A stretch of 64,000 bases of DNA from Parapedobacter lycopersici_A (GTDB lineage Bacteria; Bacteroidota; Bacteroidia; Sphingobacteriales; Sphingobacteriaceae): the NCBI RefSeq assembly GCF_040395035.1, contig NZ_JBEBRB010000003.1, forward strand, positions 32,906 through 96,905, read 5' to 3'. A program made the position numbers and the translations under genes. The notes beneath the pieces are model-generated. The model had not been told where the DNA came from. It saw nothing but the letters and a program-made list of their open reading frames with translations, and searched no databases. Below are positions 42,586-51,393 of this stretch, in pieces. How positions within the stretch are numbered: the first letter of the stretch is position 1; the number at the start of each line of letters is the position of its first letter.

Positions 42586-43563
42586 CTATTTTGATTGTTT
42601 ATTTCCGGAAATCGCAGATGCCTCATCCAGCTGTGCCATTTGGCCGGGGGTAAGCCGCAATGAAACGGCGCCTGTGATATCAGCCAACTGTGCTTCACTG
42701 GTCGCGCTTACGATCGGTGCGGTAATAAAGGGTTTGTGTAGCTGCCATGAAATAGCTACCTGAGCTAAAGGAACATGAAGATCAGCCGCTACTTGATCCA
42801 GCGCATGTAATATCGCCGTTCCGCGTGCATTCAGGTACCGGTCAACAATGCCCGCACCACGTGGACTTTTACCGGCGTCGCCGGCATTCCGGTACTTGCC
42901 ACTGAGAAATCCGCTGGCCAGCGCATAATAGCTGATGACGGCCAGGCCTTCCTCATTCACCAGGGGCAGGTATTCCTTTTCAAACTGCTCGCGGTCGTAC
43001 AGGTTATACAGCGGCTGCACGCTGATGTAGGGGGCCAGCCCGTTTGCCTTGGCATACTGGTTAGCGGTCGAGATGCGATCGGCGGACAGGTTAGACGCGC
43101 CGATGTAGCGCACCTTGCCCGCCCGGATCAGGGCGTTGAAGGCGTCCATGGTTTCTTCCTGGGGTGTGTCCGGGTCGTCGTAATGCGACTGATAGAGATC
43201 GATGTAGTCGGTTTTCAGCCTTTTCAGGGATGCATCCACCGCCTGTTGGATGTAGCCTGCCCGCAATCCCTTCTTTCCGTCGCCCATGTCGCCGCCAAGT
43301 TTCGTGGCAATAACCAGCTGATCGCGTTTTCCGGTTTTCTGTAACCAGTTGCCGATGATCGTTTCGGATTCGCCGCCACGGTTGCCCGGAACCCAGGTCG
43401 AATAGGTGTCAGCCGTGTCGATAAAATTAAAGCCGGCGTCCACGAATGCATCGAGGATCCGGAAAGACTGCTTTTCATCCAAAGTCCAGCCGAATACATT
43501 TCCGCCGAAGGCGATGGGGGAAACTGTTAGGTCGGATCGTCCAAGTGTTCTTTTATCAGTCAT
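42586..43563 (-). CDS. Aldo-keto reductase
   Basis: A 325-residue NADPH-dependent aldo-keto reductase. The beta-barrel start FGGNVFGWTLDE, the catalytic tyrosine region (DTADTYSTWVPG), the lysine in ATKLGGDMGD and the histidine/aspartate in DLYQSHYDDP are present, and the cofactor part ends with ITAPIVSATSEAQL. The family reduces aldehydes and ketones; the natural substrate is not evident. In the same direction as the nitroreductase and FrnE genes, suggesting a shared detoxification role. Confidence 0.88.
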   Translation of the reverse strand: MTDKRTLGRSDLTVSPIAFGGNVFGWTLDEKQSFRILDAFVDAGFNFIDTADTYSTWVPGNRGGESETIIGNWLQKTGKRDQLVIATKLGGDMGDGKKGLRAGYIQQAVDASLKRLKTDYIDLYQSHYDDPDTPQEETMDAFNALIRAGKVRYIGASNLSADRISTANQYAKANGLAPYISVQPLYNLYDREQFEKEYLPLVNEEGLAVISYYALASGFLSGKYRNAGDAGKSPRGAGIVDRYLNARGTAILHALDQVAADLHVPLAQVAISWQLHKPFITAPIVSATSEAQLADITGAVSLRLTPGQMAQLDEASAISGNKQSK

Positions 43564-43677
43564 TTTAGTTGCGTTTACTGGTATTACAATTTGGTCGGGG
43601 TTTCGTTTTCCATTAAAGGAGGCCCCGGGACTTTGACGTTTCCCGAGGCCGCCTAACCTGTGTAGTGATCGCAGTTA

Positions 43678-44310
43678 TTAAGCGATTTTTAAAAACAGTT
43701 CTTCGCTGGGGATGCGTACCTTTTTTTGGTTTACCAGCCAGTCGTTTTCGCTGTCACGGTAGCCCAATGGAAGCAAGGTTACACTTTTTAATCCCTGCTG
43801 GGGCAGCTGCAGCAATTCGTCCAACGCCGCATTATCAAATCCCTCCATTGGGGTCGCATCCACTTTCAATTCGGCTGCAGCGGCAATGGCTACGCCAAAC
43901 GCGATATATGCCTGGCGTGCGGCGTGTTCAAAATTTACGCTGGCCGGCCGATTTAAATACGTGCTCTTCAATCGGTTCTTGTAATCATCAAAAGTGTTTT
44001 CGGGAAGTCCCCGCTCGGCAACCGTGTGGTTGAAGATTTCATTTATCCGTTCGTCGGAGTAATTATCCCATGCCGCAAATACAAGTAAATGTGAACTATC
44101 CGAAATCTGAGTCTGTCCGTAAGCAATCGGTTGGATCTTTGCTTTCAGATCCGGGTTGGTAATTACGATTACTTTAAACGGCTGTAAGCCGGACGAAGTG
44201 GGCGCGAGGCGGGCGGCCGTTAAAATCTTGTCGACCTGCTCCTGGGGTACGGCCTGACCGTTCATTTTTTTTGTGGCGTAACGCCAGTTTAATGCTTCAA
44301 TGAGTTGCAT
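43678..44310 (-). CDS. NAD(P)H-dependent nitroreductase (NfsB type)
   Basis: A 210-residue FMN flavoprotein of the nitroreductase family. The FMN-binding start (NWRYATKKMNG), LAPTSSGLQPFKVIVI, and the C-terminal LPLGYRDSENDWLVNQKKVRIP are conserved. Such enzymes reduce nitroaromatics, quinones or enones by two electrons. It begins 45 bases after the TetR gene and is probably in one transcript with it. Confidence 0.9.
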   Translation of the reverse strand: MQLIEALNWRYATKKMNGQAVPQEQVDKILTAARLAPTSSGLQPFKVIVITNPDLKAKIQPIAYGQTQISDSSHLLVFAAWDNYSDERINEIFNHTVAERGLPENTFDDYKNRLKSTYLNRPASVNFEHAARQAYIAFGVAIAAAAELKVDATPMEGFDNAALDELLQLPQQGLKSVTLLPLGYRDSENDWLVNQKKVRIPSEELFLKIA

Positions 44311-44355
44311 GTGTACTTCAGTTAAAATGGATAATGTTTAATATAATCAAGTGCT

Positions 44356-44955
44356 TTAGTTCATAAGGGCCTTCACGAATCCATTGATGGCATCCTCCAG
44401 TGTGAGCCGTGCTTTTTCCGGGCATCCGGGGACTGCGATCAGGCTCATGGCTACCAGACCATGCAGGATAGACCAGAAGGTGGTCGCTTTCAGGTGGGTG
44501 TCTGTCTCCGGATTTTTTCCTGCACGTATGGCTTCTTCGATTGCGGTATGCAACACATCGCTTACCTGTTTGATTTCCCTGATCTCACGGACCATTTCAC
44601 AAGTGGGGATCCCCAGGCCGTACATGATCTGGTAATGCCTGGGGTGCCGGGTGGCAAATTCCCAGTATGCTTGGGCGATGGACATCAGCCGGCTTTCCGG
44701 GGTATCACCGGTATGTTGTGATCCGGATAGCTGATCAGCCAGCAATGCGTAGCCTTCCTGTGAAAAAGCTTCAAGAATGGCATCTTTGCTTTCAAAATGC
44801 TTATATATAACCGGGGTACTGTATTCAATACCGTCGGCGATTCTGCGGATAGACAATGCCTCCCAACCCGACTCTTCAACGATTTGCCAGGATTGCGCAA
44901 GTATCGCGGCGCGGACCTCGTCCTGTTGTCTTTGTTTACGTTCAGCAATTCCCAT
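44356..44955 (-). CDS. TetR/AcrR-family transcriptional regulator
   Basis: A 199-residue regulator. The N-terminal helix-turn-helix is AALSIRRIADGIEYSTPVIYKHF-like (core IRRIADGIEYSTPVIYKHF), followed by a TetR C-terminal dimer/ligand domain of the WHG type (LHGLVAMSLIA). ATG at 44955 is chosen; a GTG-free alternative three codons upstream exists. It most likely represses its own operon (nitroreductase and onward) in response to a small electrophile; this is inferred from position and from the inverted repeat in its leader. Confidence 0.88.
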   Translation of the reverse strand: MGIAERKQRQQDEVRAAILAQSWQIVEESGWEALSIRRIADGIEYSTPVIYKHFESKDAILEAFSQEGYALLADQLSGSQHTGDTPESRLMSIAQAYWEFATRHPRHYQIMYGLGIPTCEMVREIREIKQVSDVLHTAIEEAIRAGKNPETDTHLKATTFWSILHGLVAMSLIAVPGCPEKARLTLEDAINGFVKALMN

Positions 44956-44958
44956 ACG

Positions 44959-44997
44959 TGACACCGTGTATAAAAGTTAACACTGTCAGCAAAAGTA
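44959..44997 (-). promoter_or_regulatory. TetR promoter and candidate operator
   Basis: TACTTTTG on the minus strand (44997-44990) is a good -7 element. Immediately downstream TGACA (44959-44963) and TGTCA (44984-44988) form an inverted repeat, and ACACCGTGT (44961-44969) is itself an odd palindrome. An operator between the promoter and the start codon is the usual place for TetR autoregulation. Confidence 0.4.
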
Positions 44998-45063
44998 ACA
45001 ATAGAAACCCGATGCCGGAAATCGATGGCTCGAAAACGACAATCGGATGACGAAAAGTTGGCG

Positions 45064-46272
45064 TCAGCTGCTGATTGACGTGTTGGTGCGCCGGAAGATC
45101 AGGTGGCCCAGCAGCATCAATACCGAACAGCCGATTCCCACAAACGTCACACCCGTCCACCCCATATATTCCCAGGCCAGTGCCGCAATAAAGGTGCCCA
45201 GTGATCCACCGATGAAATAGCTGGTCATGTAAATGGTATTTACCCGGTTTGTCGCTTCGGGATGCCGAGCAAAAATGATGGCTTGGTTGGTCAGGTGGAT
45301 GGCCTGCAGTGCCATGTCGATGAGCAGCACGCCGATAATCAGCGCCAGGTAGCTTGTAGCACCCGGACCGCCCAGCAGGAACCAGGAGAGCAGCGTAACG
45401 ACAGTCATGATAATGATAACCCGGTTTTTGTCCAGCCGGTCGATCCGTTTGCCCAGGATAGCCGGTGCAATTGCGCCCGCCACCCCCAGAATTCCGAATG
45501 CGCCGGCTATCCCGCTCCCGGCATGAAACGGCGGTCCTTCCAGGTGAAAGACCAACGTAGTCCAGAATGCGGTAAATGTAGCAAAGCTGCATGCTCCACG
45601 CCAGGAGGCCAGCCGCAGTTCCGGGTCCGACCGGAAGTAATGCGCGAGCGAACGCATCAGCGCGGTATAGCCGCCGGTGAAACCGGGTGCCACTTCAGGC
45701 AACTGGCGGATCAGGATAATCCAGTAGATGAACATGGCTATCGCCCCGCCGAAATACATATAACGCCAGCCCAGGTATTCACCCACTATGCCACTGATGA
45801 TGCGTGAGGCAAGCACGCCGATCAGCAGACCGCTCATGACCAAGCCGATGGCGTGGTTTTTACGGTCGGGGGTAGCCAGCGTGGCGGCCATCGGCACGAA
45901 CAGTTGCGGTATCACGCAGCTCAATCCGATCAGGAAGCTTGCCGTTGCCAGCCCTGTCAGTGAGCCACTGAAAGTCGCCAGCAGCAGCGAAAGTGGAATA
46001 AACGGAAAAATAGCCAGCACCAGCCGCCTGCGGTAAAACATATCGGCCAATGGTACCACAAAGAACAGTCCGGCCGCATACCCGATCTGCGTGAGCATGG
46101 CTACAATACCCACCTCACTTTCTGAAACGTTAAAGTCGCGGGCAATTTCGCCCAGTAGGGGCTGGTTGTAATAATTATTGGCTACAACAAGCCCGGCACC
46201 GACGGTCATCAGCCATAGCGTCCGTTTATCCAGGCCACTGTCGGGGGGAGCGGGTTGCCTATCGTAAAACAT
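45064..46272 (-). CDS. MFS transporter
   Basis: A 402-residue, 12-helix major facilitator. The loop 2-3 motif is PLADMFYRRRLV, and the 'MFS_1 Bacteroidota' start (TLWLMTVGAGLVVANNYYNQPLLGEIA) places it with drug/solute exporters of the YbcL/YtbD-like group. ATG at 46272 (MFYDRQPAP) is preferred; an upstream start at 46332 adds 20 non-conserved residues. It is immediately upstream of the TetR gene, so it may export the compound sensed there. Confidence 0.87.
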   Translation of the reverse strand: MFYDRQPAPPDSGLDKRTLWLMTVGAGLVVANNYYNQPLLGEIARDFNVSESEVGIVAMLTQIGYAAGLFFVVPLADMFYRRRLVLAIFPFIPLSLLLATFSGSLTGLATASFLIGLSCVIPQLFVPMAATLATPDRKNHAIGLVMSGLLIGVLASRIISGIVGEYLGWRYMYFGGAIAMFIYWIILIRQLPEVAPGFTGGYTALMRSLAHYFRSDPELRLASWRGACSFATFTAFWTTLVFHLEGPPFHAGSGIAGAFGILGVAGAIAPAILGKRIDRLDKNRVIIIMTVVTLLSWFLLGGPGATSYLALIIGVLLIDMALQAIHLTNQAIIFARHPEATNRVNTIYMTSYFIGGSLGTFIAALAWEYMGWTGVTFVGIGCSVLMLLGHLIFRRTNTSISS

Positions 46273-46430
46273 CAAGCGAAAACCTCCTTTGCTTTCCCGC
46301 GATAGCCGTGCCGATCCCGGAGAGCAAAACAACGGTCAGGTACCCGGTGCCGGTACGGCAATGACAGGGGAGAACCGGGGATAAATACAATCATTTGCTG
46401 CTTTTTCATCAGGTAGTTTTTGAAACGGGG

Positions 46431-46438
46431 CAAAAATA
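46431..46438 (-). promoter_or_regulatory. -7 element of the MFS gene
   Basis: TATTTTTG on the minus strand matches TAnnTTTG. The leader would be about 90-150 bases depending on the start used. Confidence 0.4.
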
Positions 46439-46516
46439 CCTAATTTTTTTCCGCCCTGCCATAACGTTGTCACCCGCGGCCCCTACTTTCGCTTAATAAC
46501 AAATAATAACAGCACA

Positions 46517-47014
46517 ATGGATATCATTAAAGCACTTTTAACTGAAATGGAAAATGAAGCGGTAACCACCCGCAAAATGCTGGCACTCGTACCGGACGAC
46601 CGGCTTGACTGGTCGCCGCACCCGAAAAGCATGTCACTGAAACAACTGGCCACACACATTGCGGAGATTCCTTCGTGGGTGGTAATCGCCGTTGACCATG
46701 ATGAACTGGATTTCAATGCAGGCAGCTATCAGCCGGCACCCGTTAGCAGCAATGCAGATTTGCTGGCGCTGTTCGATCAATCATACCAGGCCGGGCATGA
46801 CGCATTGAGCCGGTTATCGGAATCCAATCTGGATACCCCCTGGATCATGCGCGGTGGTGATGTCGTTTACCTGGACACCACAAAGTACGGCATGGTCCGC
46901 CATGCCTTTGCCCAAACGATACACCACCGGGCGCAGTTGGGCGTGTTCCTGCGGTTGCTGGATATCGCCATTCCCGGAAGTTACGGGCCGAGTGCCGATG
47001 AAATGGGGGGATAG
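46517..47014 (+). CDS. DinB/YfiT-family protein
   Basis: A 165-residue four-helix-bundle protein. The metal-binding histidines of the DinB family are in LATHIAE and HHRAQLGVFLRLL. DinB proteins use nickel, zinc or other metals and include thiol (bacillithiol or mycothiol) S-transferases; the substrate here is unknown. A near-consensus -7 element (TACTTTCG, 46484-46491) lies upstream. The gene ends 68 bases before rocD. Confidence 0.85.
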   Translation: MDIIKALLTEMENEAVTTRKMLALVPDDRLDWSPHPKSMSLKQLATHIAEIPSWVVIAVDHDELDFNAGSYQPAPVSSNADLLALFDQSYQAGHDALSRLSESNLDTPWIMRGGDVVYLDTTKYGMVRHAFAQTIHHRAQLGVFLRLLDIAIPGSYGPSADEMGG

Positions 47015-47070
47015 CCCCCATTTTCCGGCCTGGGCCGCTTTCACCGTCCGGTTTTCCGGAAAAAGAATGT

Positions 47071-47078
47071 TAAATTTG
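47071..47078 (+). promoter_or_regulatory. rocD -7 element abutting the start codon
   Basis: TAAATTTG is an exact TAnnTTTG match, with only four bases before the ATG at 47083. No clear -33 TTG is visible. The messenger may be leaderless. Confidence 0.45.
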
Positions 47079-47082
47079 GCAC

Positions 47083-48318
47083 ATGTCACGCAAAACCGGT
47101 CAGCATACCAAAACCCAGGAATTCATTGCGAAGGAATTAACCTACAGTGCCCATAACTACCACCCCCTGCCGGTGGTGCTGGAACGGGGTGAGGGGGTAT
47201 ACCTGTGGGATGTGGAAGGAAAGCGGTATTACGATTTCCTTTCCGGTTATTCTGCCGTTAATCAGGGTCATTGCCATCCGAAGATTATCGCAGCGCTGGT
47301 AGATCAGGCCCAGAAGCTCACGTTAACGTCCCGGGCATTTCACAGCGACCTGCTGGCATCGTATGCGCAGTACATCACGGGATATTTCGGATATGACAAG
47401 GTACTGCCCATGAACAGCGGGGTGGAAGCAGTGGAAACGGCATTGAAAATAGCCCGCCGCTGGGGGTACGATAAAAAAGGCATACCGGCCAATCGGGCCA
47501 AAATCATTACAGTGGAAGGTAACTTCCATGGCCGGACACTTAACGTTGTTTCGTTCAGCACAGACCCATCGTCACGCGATGGCTTCGGACCGTTCATGCC
47601 CGGTTACAAAATTATTCCATACAACGACCTTGAAGCATTGGCTGCTGCATTAAACGACCCGGATGTCGCCGGTTTTCTGGTGGAGCCTATCCAGGGCGAA
47701 GCAGGGGTTTATGTACCCGATGACGGTTACCTGGCGGCGGCCTATGCATTATGCCAGAAAGCCAATGTGTTATTTATCGGAGACGAAATCCAGACCGGAC
47801 TGGCCCGGACAGGCCGGATGCTGGCGTGCGACCACGAAGGGGTCCGGCCGGATATCCTGATCCTCGGTAAAGCACTCAGCGGCGGAACGATGCCGATATC
47901 GGCGGTACTGGCGGATGATGCGGTGATGCTTTGCATTAAGCCGGGTGAGCATGGTTCTACTTTCGGAGGGAACCCACTGGCCTGTAAGGTTGCCATTGCT
48001 GCCCTGGAAGTACTCAAAGAAGAAAACCTGGCCGCGCACGCGGATGAACTGGGTGCTTATTTCCGGGAAAGGCTGCGGACGCTCCACCACCCCAACATCA
48101 GGCAGGTGAGGGGTAAGGGCCTGCTTAATGCCGTGGTGATTGACCACACGAATCCCGATGCCGCCTGGGAGCTTTGCCTGGCGCTGAAAGCCAATGGGCT
48201 GCTTGCCAAACCGACGCACGGCGACAAAATCCGTTTTGCGCCGCCCCTGGTGATTACGCGGGAGCAGCTGGACGAATGTATCGAGCTTATTAAAATAAGC
48301 CTGACAGCCATAGCGTAG
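47083..48318 (+). CDS. rocD: Ornithine aminotransferase
   Basis: A 411-residue class III PLP aminotransferase that converts ornithine and 2-oxoglutarate to glutamate semialdehyde and glutamate. Strongly conserved segments are present: SAVNQGHCHPKI, LPMNSGVEAVETA, NFHGRTLNVVSFSTDP, the aspartate IGDEIQTGLARTG, and the cofactor lysine in LILGKALSGG. The length and the HGSTFGGNPLAC motif fit RocD rather than other class III enzymes. It functions in arginine/ornithine breakdown or proline synthesis. No other arginine genes adjoin. Confidence 0.94.
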   Translation: MSRKTGQHTKTQEFIAKELTYSAHNYHPLPVVLERGEGVYLWDVEGKRYYDFLSGYSAVNQGHCHPKIIAALVDQAQKLTLTSRAFHSDLLASYAQYITGYFGYDKVLPMNSGVEAVETALKIARRWGYDKKGIPANRAKIITVEGNFHGRTLNVVSFSTDPSSRDGFGPFMPGYKIIPYNDLEALAAALNDPDVAGFLVEPIQGEAGVYVPDDGYLAAAYALCQKANVLFIGDEIQTGLARTGRMLACDHEGVRPDILILGKALSGGTMPISAVLADDAVMLCIKPGEHGSTFGGNPLACKVAIAALEVLKEENLAAHADELGAYFRERLRTLHHPNIRQVRGKGLLNAVVIDHTNPDAAWELCLALKANGLLAKPTHGDKIRFAPPLVITREQLDECIELIKISLTAIA

Positions 48319-48759
48319 TCATTTTATTCGGCATACGTATACCTATTCCGGTCTTTTTAACCGCAGTCCGATGATGCGGCAGGAGAATCCATTCGGTTGT
48401 TCTTGGAAATTAGTCCGGCTCCGCACCGTAACACCTCCGCGGTGCGGGTAGGGTGAGACCGGACTTCCACCACAGTGACAGCACGTGCCGCCACGTGAAA
48501 CGTGGACGCAACGTGGACTTACCGTGCAATCAGGGTGCACACATAGCGACGCAGTGCCGGCGCATGGCCGGCGCCGTGCCGGGGCGATCGCAGCGGGTGT
48601 GTTAATTTCCATTTTCATAACGACGCCCCGATAGGCCATTTTCAAATTCATAAGGCATCCCGAAGTCCGGTTTTAAATTCCGTAAAAATTAATAAATAAT
48701 TGACATACAGTATTTTGTTTCCTTAACTTAGCCTAATGTTACACTAAAAAAAGGAAACT
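48319..48759. other. 441-base GC-rich, inverted-repeat-bearing gap
   Basis: No convincing gene. CCGCACCG (48421-48428) pairs with CGGTGCGG (48440-48447), nested within GTCCGG/CCGGAC (48413-48418 and 48459-48464). Several other short palindromes (CCGGCGCATGGCCGGCGCC around 48558-48576) follow, and the last 80 bases turn AT-rich. On the minus strand a cysteine-rich 102-residue frame is open (48343-48651), but no family is recognisable. It may hold a structured RNA or mobile-element remnant. Confidence 0.5.
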
Positions 48760-49497
48760 ATGGGAAAGGTAGAAAATGGTTATGTCCGCGGGTTGGTGGG
48801 CTCCGTAATCAGTCGCCGGGTAGGCGACCTGAATGTGTTACAGGGGCGCCCCCGGTTACGGAAGAAGCCGACCGAGGGCACAAAAGCCGCGGGAATGGAT
48901 TTTGGTACGGCCAGCCGCTGTGCAAGGATGATCAGGCAGGCGTTCTGGACCCTGATCCTGGATTATCAGGACGGTGGTATGATCAACCGGCTGAACGCAC
49001 AGGTATTGCGGGCAATGCGGGCGAACCACAGCCAGCAGGCGGGAACCATGCAGCTCGCCGCCGGAAAGTTACGCCGCCTGGCGGATTTCCAGTTCAATGC
49101 TAAATGCCACGTACAGGATTACCTGTTTGCGGATATTGAGATCACCTGCACAGCACCGGACGGCCTGGACATCATTATCCCGGCCTTTGATTCGGAGCGA
49201 GATCTGCTTTGGTCGGGCAATGTGACGCACTGCCGCATTCGGCTCCAGGCATTTGCTTTTGATTTCAGCACCGGGACCTGGCATAAAGTCGGCAACAGCG
49301 AACACCTCATCCCGTTGCGTACGCGGGAAAAAGCAGTGCCGCGGCAATCCTGGCATTTCGACGTGTCCGATCCGGCCGGGACGGTAATTATAGCAGGTAT
49401 GTCGCTTGAATTTTTGCGTCATATGCCGCAGGGTTTTCATTTACTGAACGATAAGGCACTGCATCCTGCGGCCATATTGGGTGCTTTTGTGGTATAA
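48760..49497 (+). CDS. DUF6266-like protein
   Basis: A 245-residue protein starting MGKVENGYVRGLVGSVISRRV, with the NG...GxVGxxV...QGRP pattern that opens the Bacteroidota DUF6266-type proteins (usually read as intact, non-secreted, of unknown role). No enzyme motif is seen. A weak ribosome-binding AAGGAAA lies before the ATG, and the preceding gap is GC-rich and structured, so the gene may have arrived separately from its neighbours. Function unknown. Confidence 0.7.
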   Translation: MGKVENGYVRGLVGSVISRRVGDLNVLQGRPRLRKKPTEGTKAAGMDFGTASRCARMIRQAFWTLILDYQDGGMINRLNAQVLRAMRANHSQQAGTMQLAAGKLRRLADFQFNAKCHVQDYLFADIEITCTAPDGLDIIIPAFDSERDLLWSGNVTHCRIRLQAFAFDFSTGTWHKVGNSEHLIPLRTREKAVPRQSWHFDVSDPAGTVIIAGMSLEFLRHMPQGFHLLNDKALHPAAILGAFVV

Positions 49498-49528
49498 TAT
49501 CCGTAACTTCGCCGGCAAATACGAATAT

Positions 49529-50305
49529 ATGCAACAACAGCATTGGCGGGGTGGTCAGGAGAAGCGGGAAACAAACCAACAGGTTTATGGCATTCGTGCA
49601 GTCATTGAAGCCATTGACAGCGGAAAGGAAATCGAGTCTATTTTCGTTCAGCGCGGCCTTAGCGGCCAGCTGCTGGCAGAACTGAAGCAGGTGCTTAAGC
49701 AATACGGCATCACATATCAGCAGGTCCCGGCAGAAAAACTGAACCGTATGACACGCAAAAACCACCAGGGGGTCATCGCGGTCATCTCACCGATCACTTA
49801 CCAGCGGACGGAAGACCTGGTACCGGCCATCTACGAAAGGGGAGAAGTGCCCCTGTTGCTTATACTGGACGGTGTTACGGATGTACGCAATCTGGGCGCT
49901 ATTGCCCGCACTGCCGAATGCGCGGGTGTGCACGCACTCATCGTGCCGAAAAGAGGTTCTGCCGAGATCAATCCCGACGCGATCAAGACCTCGGCGGGTG
50001 CACTGTACAAAATCAACGTATGCCGGGAAGATAGCCTAGCCAAAACCGCGCGGTTCCTGCAGGATTCCGGTATTCAATTGGTGGCCTGTACGGAGAAGAC
50101 AACCGACAACCTGTATCAGCTGGATTATACCGCGCCAACGGCGCTGGTGCTGGGGTCGGAGGAGCATGGCATCTCGGATGAACTTATCCGCATAGCGGAT
50201 CACCTGGCGAAGATACCCATGGCCGGATCAATCGCGTCACTTAACGTTTCGGTATCGGCTGGTGTGGCACTGTATGAGGCCCTTCGGCAACGGATGGCAA
50301 TCTAA
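49529..50305 (+). CDS. rlmB: 23S rRNA (guanosine2251-2'-O)-methyltransferase, SpoU/TrmH family
   Basis: A 258-residue SPOUT methyltransferase with an N-terminal substrate-binding domain (QQVYGIRAVIEAIDSGKEI) and the knotted SAM domain: LDGVTDVRNLGAIARTAE (motif 1), LVLGSEEHGIS (motif 2) and IPMAGSIASLNVSVSAGVALYE (motif 3). This layout is of RlmB, though TrmH-like relatives exist. ATG at 49529 is used; an upstream start at 49481 would lie in the DUF6266-like gene. It ends three bases before the convergent THX gene. Confidence 0.92.
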   Translation: MQQQHWRGGQEKRETNQQVYGIRAVIEAIDSGKEIESIFVQRGLSGQLLAELKQVLKQYGITYQQVPAEKLNRMTRKNHQGVIAVISPITYQRTEDLVPAIYERGEVPLLLILDGVTDVRNLGAIARTAECAGVHALIVPKRGSAEINPDAIKTSAGALYKINVCREDSLAKTARFLQDSGIQLVACTEKTTDNLYQLDYTAPTALVLGSEEHGISDELIRIADHLAKIPMAGSIASLNVSVSAGVALYEALRQRMAI

Positions 50306-50308
50306 ACG

Positions 50309-50434
50309 TTATGCTTTTGCTGCGGTACCGGACGGTACCCGTTGCTGTTTCTTCTGCTTTTTCCGCGGCCTTTTCTTGCCATAGGACCCCGCAACAATTT
50401 TTCCGCGTTTTGTTTTTTTATCTCCTTTTCCCAT
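50309..50434 (-). CDS. Small ribosomal subunit protein bTHX
   Basis: A 41-residue, highly basic protein too short for common gene finders: it begins MGKGDKKTKRGKIVAGSYGK and continues RPRKKQKK with a short tail. This is the THX peptide first known from Thermus, present in Bacteroidota as a small ribosomal protein of the 30S subunit. It lies convergent to rlmB with only three bases between. The start (ATG at 50434) and stop (TAA at 50309-50311) are clear. Confidence 0.87.
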   Translation of the reverse strand: MGKGDKKTKRGKIVAGSYGKKRPRKKQKKQQRVPSGTAAKA

Positions 50435-50561
50435 GAGTTGTGCATGTATAAGGGTTAAAAAATAAATGTTCAACAGGTAAAAGGCTAATTTAACAAAATT
50501 GTTTTATAAAAAAGCATTTCAGCGGGTGTCACCGGATACATCCGGCAGCGATCGGCCGGAT

Positions 50562-50600
50562 GCCAAAGAAAATGCCACCGGCAAAAAGGCACGGTGGCAT
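50562..50600 (-). terminator. Terminator of the yceI-like gene
   Basis: ATGCCACCG (50572-50580) pairs exactly with CGGTGGCAT (50592-50600), loop of 11, followed by a T-rich tract on the minus strand. It lies 31 bases after the YceI stop. Confidence 0.78.
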
Positions 50601-50630
50601 AAGTAACGGTATGTGTTTTTTCGGGGGCGG

Positions 50631-51227
50631 TTATTGCCTGATGAACTCGCCATCGGCCTGGATGCGGACCTCATCGCTCAGCATTGGCGCAGGAAACTTC
50701 GGACCTACGCCGAAATCGGAACGTTTAATGACGCCGGTAAGTTGAAAGCCGGCCGTCTGGCTGTTATTGTTTGGATTTTCATTTGTACCCCGGTACCACA
50801 GGTCCATCGTTACGGGTTTGGTAACGCCATGGATGGTCAGGTTTCCACTGAGCTTATAGCGGTTTTCGCCGGCGGATTCGATGCCCGTGCTGCTGAAAGT
50901 GAGTTCCGGGAATTTCTCCACATCAAAAAAGTCGGCACTCCGCAGGTGGTCGTCCCGTTTTTTTACTTCCGTATTGATGGAAGCCGCGTTTATCGTAAGT
51001 GTAAAAGCGGCATCGCTGAAATTGGGCTGTGCCGCGCTGATGGTGGCATCAAACTGCTGGAAGAGCCCCAGAATGTCAGAGATGCCGGAATGCGTAATCA
51101 TAAACGTGATTTTCGAGTGGTTAGGGTCTGCCTTCCACGTTTGTTGCGCGGTAGCGACCGTGCTGGCAAGGCAAACGAGCAGGACCATTGCGAATGCCCG
51201 CTTGATTAATTGTTCATACTTTTTCAT
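50631..51227 (-). CDS. YceI-family exported lipocalin-like protein
   Basis: A 198-residue protein with a signal peptide (about 1-28, ASTVATA before QQT) and a full YceI domain: WKADPNHSKITFMITHSGISDILG, VKKRDDHLRSADFFDVEKFPELTFSS, GVTKPVTMDL and GVIKRSDFGVG. The domain is a lipocalin-like barrel that binds isoprenoid-type lipids. In Bacteroidota several YceI paralogues are exported. It may bind a quinone-like lipid; it is not linked here to a partner gene. Located 166 bases after SMC in the opposite order on the same strand. Confidence 0.9.
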   Translation of the reverse strand: MKKYEQLIKRAFAMVLLVCLASTVATAQQTWKADPNHSKITFMITHSGISDILGLFQQFDATISAAQPNFSDAAFTLTINAASINTEVKKRDDHLRSADFFDVEKFPELTFSSTGIESAGENRYKLSGNLTIHGVTKPVTMDLWYRGTNENPNNNSQTAGFQLTGVIKRSDFGVGPKFPAPMLSDEVRIQADGEFIRQ

Positions 51228-51393
51228 CGTTATTTGTTTTAAGGGTGAATATCAGTTCCGAATCCGGTACGGTCTGACGGCCGTGCGATGCCATGACAGC
51301 CGGATAACGCATAGGGCTAATATAGCAAATGTGTTTCAAAGATTAAATCAGCAATTTGTTAATGTATTTTTTAGTCGGCAACCCGGCGGCTGT

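Noticed and set aside
48343..48651. Open 102-residue cysteine-rich frame on the minus strand
   Set aside because: It coincides with the GC-rich palindromic gap, has no recognisable family or ribosome site, and its composition follows the repeats. Kept only as part of the gap description.
50613..51209. 198-residue open frame on the plus strand
   Set aside because: Antisense shadow of the YceI gene; the exported lipocalin sequence supports the minus strand.
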